Source of the DNA: Paenisporosarcina quisquiliarum_A
GTDB taxonomy: Bacteria > Bacillota > Bacilli > Bacillales_A > Planococcaceae
Length of the DNA: 64,000 nucleotides
Direction of reading: 5' to 3'
Assembly (NCBI RefSeq): GCF_043641925.1
Contig: NZ_JBHZRU010000005.1
Location: 62,001-126,000 of the forward strand
A program made the position numbers and the translations under genes. Under the pieces are notes generated by a model that was not told the origin of the DNA, did not search any database, and was given only the letters and a program-made list of their open reading frames with translations. Positions 59,515 through 64,000 of the stretch are shown here, in pieces. Position 1 is the stretch's first letter. Every line of letters begins with the position of its first letter.

Positions 59515-60783
59515 ATGACAAACGGTGGAAAAATTTCAGTTGAAAACGGCGTATTAAATGTACCAAATAATCCAATCATCCCTTACATTGAAGGTGACGG
59601 AATTGGTCCTGATATTTGGGCAGCTTCAGAACGCGTTTTAGAAGCAGCTGTTGAAAAAGCATATAACGGCGAAAAATCAATCGTATGGAAAGAAGTTTTA
59701 GCTGGACAAAAAGCTTTCGACAAAACTGGCGAATGGTTACCTGAAGAAACTTTAGAAGTTATTCGTGAGTATTTGATTGCAATTAAAGGACCTTTAACAA
59801 CTCCTGTTGGAGGCGGAATCCGTTCTTTAAATGTTGCATTACGTCAAGAATTAGATTTATATACTTGTGTACGCCCAGTTCGTTACTTTGACGGAGTACC
59901 TTCACCGGTAAAACGTCCCGAAGATACGGATATGGTTATCTTCCGTGAAAACACTGAAGATATTTATGCAGGGATTGAATTTGCTAAAGGTTCTGATGAA
60001 GTGAAAAAAATCATCGAATTCTTACAAAATGAAATGGGTACAAAAAACATCCGTTTCCCTGAAACTTCTGGTATTGGTATCAAACCAATCTCTGAAGAAG
60101 GAACAAAACGTTTAGTACGTGCTGCTTTAAATTACATTATTAAAGAAGGCCGTGAATCACTAACTTTAGTTCACAAAGGAAACATCATGAAGTTCACTGA
60201 AGGAGCTTTCAAAACTTGGGGTTACGAAGTAGCTGAACAAGAATTTGCTGAGCAAACTTTCACATGGAACCAATACGATCAAATTAAAGCTGATAAAGGT
60301 GCAGAAGCTGCTGATAAAGCACAAGCAGACGCATTAGCTGCAGGTAAAATTTTAGTAAAAGATTCGATTGCTGATATCTTCTTACAACAAATTTTAACTC
60401 GCCCAAGCGAATTTGATGTTGTTGCTACAATGAACTTAAACGGAGATTATATTTCTGATGCATTAGCTGCTCAAGTTGGTGGTATCGGGATTGCTCCAGG
60501 AGCTAACATTAACTACTTAACTGGACATGCAATTTTTGAAGCTACTCATGGTACAGCTCCTAAATATGCTGGATTAGATAAAGTAAATCCTTCTTCTGTC
60601 ATTCTTTCAGGTGTATTAATGCTTGAACACCTTGGATGGAACGAAGCGGCTAAATTAGTAATGGATTCTATGGAGAAAACGATTTCTTCTAAAGTAGTAA
60701 CATATGACTTTGCACGTTTAATGGATGGTGCTACAGAAGTTAAGTGTTCTGAGTTCGCTGACGAATTAATCAAAAACCTATAA
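59515..60783 (+). CDS. icd: NADP-dependent isocitrate dehydrogenase
   Basis: This 422-residue protein has IPYIEGDGIGPDIW, GGGIRSLNVALRQELDLY (substrate serine in IRSLNVALR), FRENTEDIYAGIEF, LVHKGNIMKFTEGAF and FEATHGTAPKYAG, all standard for NADP-Icd. It oxidises isocitrate to 2-oxoglutarate. ATG 59515 has AGGAGGAAT upstream; the in-frame ATG 12 codons earlier lies in the preceding stem-loop and has no ribosome-binding site. Confidence 0.96.
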   Translation: MTNGGKISVENGVLNVPNNPIIPYIEGDGIGPDIWAASERVLEAAVEKAYNGEKSIVWKEVLAGQKAFDKTGEWLPEETLEVIREYLIAIKGPLTTPVGGGIRSLNVALRQELDLYTCVRPVRYFDGVPSPVKRPEDTDMVIFRENTEDIYAGIEFAKGSDEVKKIIEFLQNEMGTKNIRFPETSGIGIKPISEEGTKRLVRAALNYIIKEGRESLTLVHKGNIMKFTEGAFKTWGYEVAEQEFAEQTFTWNQYDQIKADKGAEAADKAQADALAAGKILVKDSIADIFLQQILTRPSEFDVVATMNLNGDYISDALAAQVGGIGIAPGANINYLTGHAIFEATHGTAPKYAGLDKVNPSSVILSGVLMLEHLGWNEAAKLVMDSMEKTISSKVVTYDFARLMDGATEVKCSEFADELIKNL

Positions 60784-60792
60784 GAGTTGTTT

Positions 60793-60832
60793 GAAGGCGT
60801 TGTGTCCCAGTGGCATAACGCCTTTACTTTTT
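60793..60832 (+). terminator. Terminator after icd
   Basis: AAGGCGTTGTG pairs with CATAACGCCTT (one mismatch), followed by TACTTTTTG. Confidence 0.8.
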
Positions 60833-60944
60833 GTGGCAATAAACTTAGGCATGCTAAATGAAGGTAGAATTTATCATAATTAGGTATACTTTGTTAGAAG
60901 AGATTCTGTTATTCTCTTTACCTAAGTAAAAGGAGTGTATTCTG

Positions 60945-61883
60945 ATGACAATGAAACGTAAAAAGATTTCAGTAATCGGTTCAGGATTTACAGGCGCTAC
61001 TACAGCATTCTTACTTGCTCAAAAAGAATTAGGAGATGTTATCTTAGTTGATATTCCGCAAATGGAAAACCCAACGAAAGGTAAAGCTCTTGATATGTTA
61101 GAAGCTGGTCCTGTTCAGGGTTTTGATGCTAATATAATTGGTACTTCTAACTACGAAGATACAAAGGATTCAGATATCGTAATCATTACAGCTGGAATTG
61201 CACGTAAACCAGGAATGAGCCGTGACGATTTAGTTCAAACAAACCAAAAAGTGATGAAAATTGTGACAGGTGAAATTGTTAAGCACTCTCCAAATACAAC
61301 GATTATTGTATTAACCAATCCCGTTGATGCAATGACTTATACAGTATATAAAGAATCAGGATTCCCTAAAGAGCGTGTAATTGGCCAATCAGGTGTACTT
61401 GATTCAGCGCGTTTTAGAACTTTTGTAGCTCAAGAATTAAACTTATCAGTTAAAGACATTACTGGATTTGTTCTAGGCGGACATGGGGACGACATGGTTC
61501 CACTAGTACGTTATTCATATGCAGGAGGAATTCCTTTAGAAACATTGATCCCATCTGATCGTTTAGCTGCTATCGTGGAAAGAACTCGAAAAGGCGGCGC
61601 TGAAATTGTGAATCTTCTTGGAAATGGTTCAGCCTACTACGCGCCAGCAGCTTCAATTGTTGAAATGGCTGAAGCAATTCTTAAAGATCAACGTCGAGTG
61701 TTACCATCTATCGCATACTTAGAAGGTGAATATGGGTTAGAAGGTATTTACCTAGGGGTACCAACAATTCTTGGTGCAGGCGGAATTGAGCAAATAATTG
61801 AGTTAGAGTTAACAGAAGAAGAAAAAGCTCAGTTAGATAAATCTGCTGCTTCAGTCCGTAATGTAATGGAGATTTTAACTTAA
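60945..61883 (+). CDS. mdh: Malate dehydrogenase
   Basis: This 312-residue LDH-like malate dehydrogenase has the Rossmann motif ISVIGSGFTGATTAF, the substrate loop GIARKPGMSRDD (Arg in RKPGM selects malate over lactate), NPVDAMTY and the catalytic histidine in GGHGDDMVP. The pair of Met codons at the start leaves two options; AAAAGGAG favours ATG 60945. A terminator lies between icd and mdh, so mdh probably also has its own promoter. Confidence 0.96.
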   Translation: MTMKRKKISVIGSGFTGATTAFLLAQKELGDVILVDIPQMENPTKGKALDMLEAGPVQGFDANIIGTSNYEDTKDSDIVIITAGIARKPGMSRDDLVQTNQKVMKIVTGEIVKHSPNTTIIVLTNPVDAMTYTVYKESGFPKERVIGQSGVLDSARFRTFVAQELNLSVKDITGFVLGGHGDDMVPLVRYSYAGGIPLETLIPSDRLAAIVERTRKGGAEIVNLLGNGSAYYAPAASIVEMAEAILKDQRRVLPSIAYLEGEYGLEGIYLGVPTILGAGGIEQIIELELTEEEKAQLDKSAASVRNVMEILT

Positions 61884-61964
61884 TTTCGCTGATATCCTCT
61901 GAATGAATTCTGATGTTATATAGAATAAATTCAAAATCTATTACTTTCTTATCAATGAAATATC

Positions 61965-61998
61965 AATCGAGTAGGCAATCCCTGCTCGATTTTTTTTA
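61965..61998 (+). terminator. Terminator after mdh
   Basis: AATCGAG(T)AGG pairs with CCT-GCTCGATT, followed by seven T residues. Confidence 0.85.
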
Positions 61999-62044
61999 TA
62001 CTTATTGATACTATGAAAGTAGAACTACTCAAGGGGGATTAAGA

Positions 62045-62521
62045 ATGTTACTTGGAAAGAAACGTAAATTAGGACGTAAAGTTGAAAGTATGTCAGTAGG
62101 AGAAAAGTTAAAGCTGACTGAAAAAATTGAAGATAAAGACTTACTATTATATTTAGGTTTAACAAATGACGGAAATCCCTTATATATTCAACATGATTTT
62201 GCTTCACAAACTTCATATGAAAAACCAATTGTACCAGCTATTATGTTAACAGGTATTGTAACATCTGCGATTTCGAAATATTTACCTGGGCCAGGTTCTC
62301 ATATTGTCGATCAACATATCTCTTTCCCAAAACCGGTGTACCATTACGCAACGATAGATTTTTTATTAACAGTAGTAGCTGTTGATGTAGAAAAGAATTT
62401 AGTTGAGATTGAAGTGGAAGCTACCAATGAAGAGGGAGAGGTAGTTATTACAGGTAAACTTGTTGCAACACCACCTCGTCTTGAGAATAAATTGACTTCG
62501 CACGCAATGGATAATTTCTAA
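62045..62521 (+). CDS. MaoC-like hotdog-fold protein
   Basis: This 158-residue protein has a basic N-terminus (LLGKKRKLGRKVE) and a MaoC/R-hydratase-like hotdog domain (about 18-145): LTNDGNPLYIQHDFA, IVPAIMLTGIV and VDQHISFPKPVY. The hydratase Asp/His pair (usually DxNPxH) appears as DGNPLYIQH, so the histidine is displaced and hydratase activity is doubtful. Located between mdh and phoP in Bacilli. AAGGGGG precedes the ATG. The substrate is unknown. Confidence 0.78.
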   Translation: MLLGKKRKLGRKVESMSVGEKLKLTEKIEDKDLLLYLGLTNDGNPLYIQHDFASQTSYEKPIVPAIMLTGIVTSAISKYLPGPGSHIVDQHISFPKPVYHYATIDFLLTVVAVDVEKNLVEIEVEATNEEGEVVITGKLVATPPRLENKLTSHAMDNF

Positions 62522-62575
62522 TACAGCTAAATGGGTTTGAAATGGGGGTTTCAAATCGATTGTGGAGGCTAAATC

Positions 62576-63289
62576 ATGTCAAATAAAATTTTAGTGGTAG
62601 ACGATGAATCGTCTATCGTCACGTTACTACAATACAATTTAGAACAAGCTGGATTTGAAGTCATTACTGCAGCAGATGGTCAACAAGCTTTTGATTCTGT
62701 CATCGCAAACAAACCTGATTTAATTGTGCTTGATTTAATGTTGCCAAAAATGGACGGTATGGAAGTATGCAAGGCACTGCGACTTCAAAAAATTAGCACA
62801 CCTATCATTATGTTAACCGCTAAAGATGATGAATTTGATAAAGTTTTGGGACTCGAACTCGGGGCAGATGACTATATGACAAAACCTTTTAGTCCACGAG
62901 AAGTAACGGCTAGAGTTAAAGCTGTACTTAGAAGAACAAACAACATTTCAGATGAAGTTCAACCGTCACAATCCGAAAACTCTTATGAATTTAATCATTT
63001 GCGCGTATATCCTGAACGTTATGAAGTTTTCTTGCATGATAAACAGCTCGAATTCACACCGAAGGAATTTGAATTGCTCGTCTATCTTATGGATAATAAA
63101 AATCGAGTACTAACTCGCGATCAATTATTAAGTGCTGTGTGGAATTATGACTTTGCAGGAGATACACGAATCGTTGATGTGCATATTAGTCATTTACGTG
63201 AAAAAATTGAAGAAAGTAGTCGGAAACCTTTATTCATAAAGACGATTAGAGGGCTAGGCTACAAATTCGAGGAGCCTAAAAAAGGATGA
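62576..63289 (+). CDS. phoP: Response regulator PhoP
   Basis: This 237-residue OmpR-family regulator has a receiver domain (1-120; VVDDESS, phospho-acceptor Asp in LIVLDLMLPKMDG, switch Thr in IIMLTAKDD, Lys in YMTKPFSP) and a winged-helix DNA-binding domain (about 135-235; FTPKEFELLVYLM, DTRIVDVHISHLREKIE, TIRGLGYKF). It controls the phosphate-starvation regulon. The stop overlaps the phoR start by 4 nt (ATGA). The position after mdh is as in B. subtilis. Confidence 0.95.
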   Translation: MSNKILVVDDESSIVTLLQYNLEQAGFEVITAADGQQAFDSVIANKPDLIVLDLMLPKMDGMEVCKALRLQKISTPIIMLTAKDDEFDKVLGLELGADDYMTKPFSPREVTARVKAVLRRTNNISDEVQPSQSENSYEFNHLRVYPERYEVFLHDKQLEFTPKEFELLVYLMDNKNRVLTRDQLLSAVWNYDFAGDTRIVDVHISHLREKIEESSRKPLFIKTIRGLGYKFEEPKKG

Positions 63290-64000
63290 AGTCACTCCAA
63301 AAAAACTTAATAATGTCCTTTTCATTATTAATGGCATCAATTCTTGCTGGCTTAGGTATTATATTAAGTCAGCTTTTTCCTGTATACGTTGAAGATGCAG
63401 TTCGTTCGAATACCATAAATACGGGGGAAGAAATTGCCCAAGTTTTAGAGAATTCAGGAGATGGACTTAGTGACGACCAATTAATTGAAGTGAATAAAAT
63501 TCTTTCAGACGTCGAACACGGCAAGGAATTTAATGAAATTCGTCAAAAATTATGGTTAATCATTGGAATCGTTTTAGTAGGGGCATTTCTAATGATGATT
63601 CTTTTCACAATACGTATGGCAAAAAAACATGCACAACCGATTGATAATGTTACGGAAGTTGCTATTGAGCTAGCAAAAGGAAATTATCGAGCACGCGCAT
63701 TTGAAGATGAAACGAGTAATTCTGTCCATTTAAGTACTTCGATTAATATTTTAGCAAGAAACTTACAAGATATTTCAAAAACACGAGAAATTGAAAAAGA
63801 ACGTTTAAAGACGCTAATTGAGAATATGGGAAGTGCATTATTAATGATTGGTCGAGATGGCCAAGTTACAATTGTTAATAAATCATTTCTCACGCAGTTT
63901 TCTAGAAAGTTAACGGACGTTCAAGACCATTCATTTAAAGGTGTCGGATTGCCCAAAGAATTAGAAGACTTAATTGATTTCGTATTCTTAACGGAATCAT
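63286..64000 (+). CDS. phoR: Sensor kinase PhoR, N-terminal part
   Basis: The first 238 codons are in the window and the 3' end is cut off. Start ATG 63286 overlaps the phoP stop. Transmembrane helices lie at about 7-31 and 89-109, separated by an extracytoplasmic loop of only about 57 residues. A HAMP region (about 110-165) and the start of a PAS domain (about 180 onward, ENMGSALLMIGRDG) follow. The kinase core is outside the window. The extracytoplasmic part is much shorter than the domain of about 120 residues in B. subtilis PhoR. Confidence 0.9.
   Translation, partial: MKSLQKNLIMSFSLLMASILAGLGIILSQLFPVYVEDAVRSNTINTGEEIAQVLENSGDGLSDDQLIEVNKILSDVEHGKEFNEIRQKLWLIIGIVLVGAFLMMILFTIRMAKKHAQPIDNVTEVAIELAKGNYRARAFEDETSNSVHLSTSINILARNLQDISKTREIEKERLKTLIENMGSALLMIGRDGQVTIVNKSFLTQFSRKLTDVQDHSFKGVGLPKELEDLIDFVFLTES

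Noticed and set aside
1..64000. CRISPR arrays, tRNA and rRNA genes
   Set aside because: No regularly spaced repeats, cloverleaf sequences or rRNA segments were seen on either strand.

Overview
This window looks like chromosomal DNA of a low-GC, spore-forming Bacillales bacterium. An alpha/beta-type SASP gene behind a sigma-G-type promoter marks a spore former. The gene order closely follows the Bacillus subtilis murC-phoR region: ytxGH, aroA, ccpA, acuCBA/acsA, tyrS, rpsD, ezrA, nifS, thiI, sppA, tpx, ytxK, ackA, ald, ytkL, ytoI, nrnA, dnaE, accDA, pfkA, pyk, citZ, icd, mdh, phoPR. Base composition and the intergenic repeat near 6.4 kb make me lean towards Planococcaceae/Caryophanaceae (for example a Psychrobacillus or Sporosarcina relative), but that is inference.

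Layout. 1-9 kb: end of murC, a stress-type ytxGH operon, a large FtsA/PilM-like actin-fold gene, aroA (chorismate mutase-DAHP synthase), ccpA, and acuABC diverging from acsA. 9-20 kb: acetyl-CoA synthetase, a class A PBP with a fibronectin-III and proline-rich tail, tyrS with a T-box leader, a cytosolic cobalamin-binding-type protein, rpsD with a probable S4 leader, and a GAF/GGDEF diguanylate cyclase. 20-33 kb: PLP-dependent sulfur enzyme, fRMsr, HisJ, EzrA, the cysteine desulfurase/ThiI pair, SASP, RarD, NadK, SppA, YteJ, Tpx, YtxK and AckA. 39-64 kb: UspA, an NCS1 permease, Ald, a prolidase-like peptidase, YtkL, YtoI, NrnA, DnaE, a lipoprotein, a fadR-like regulator-accD-accA operon, pfkA-pyk, FxsA, YtvI, citZ-icd-mdh, a MaoC-like protein, PhoP and the start of PhoR.

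The break in this otherwise housekeeping region is about 6 kb at 33.3-39.3 kb. It lies between ackA and uspA and is bounded by an 86-bp direct repeat (83/86 identical) made of the last 19 ackA codons, the stop and the left part of the ackA terminator. Inside are a putative truncated integrase N-terminus, a degraded HNH fragment, an OLD-family ATPase-TOPRIM nuclease with a Ser in place of the Walker A Gly, a small unknown gene paired with a NUMOD4-type gene, an EVE-HNH nuclease and a protein with a C-terminal TIR-like (PF10137-type) domain. I read this as a defence island inserted at the ackA 3' end whose integrase has decayed. It is the best candidate here for something undescribed. Each large protein belongs to a family already linked to anti-phage defence; the combination, the small minus-strand pair and the ackA attachment site are what deserve checking.

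Physiologically the core genes form a carbon-overflow and central-metabolism neighbourhood: CcpA with cre-like sites at acuA/acsA, the sulfur lyase and (weakly) citZ; Pta-AckA/AcsA acetate metabolism; glycolysis (pfkA, pyk), the TCA entry genes (citZ, icd, mdh) and fatty acid initiation (accDA). Several regulatory arrangements can be read directly: an ackA ribosome-binding site buried in a terminator whose loop carries a -10 element, an intrinsic terminator inside the citZ leader, and a FadR-type operator just downstream of the fadR-accDA promoter.
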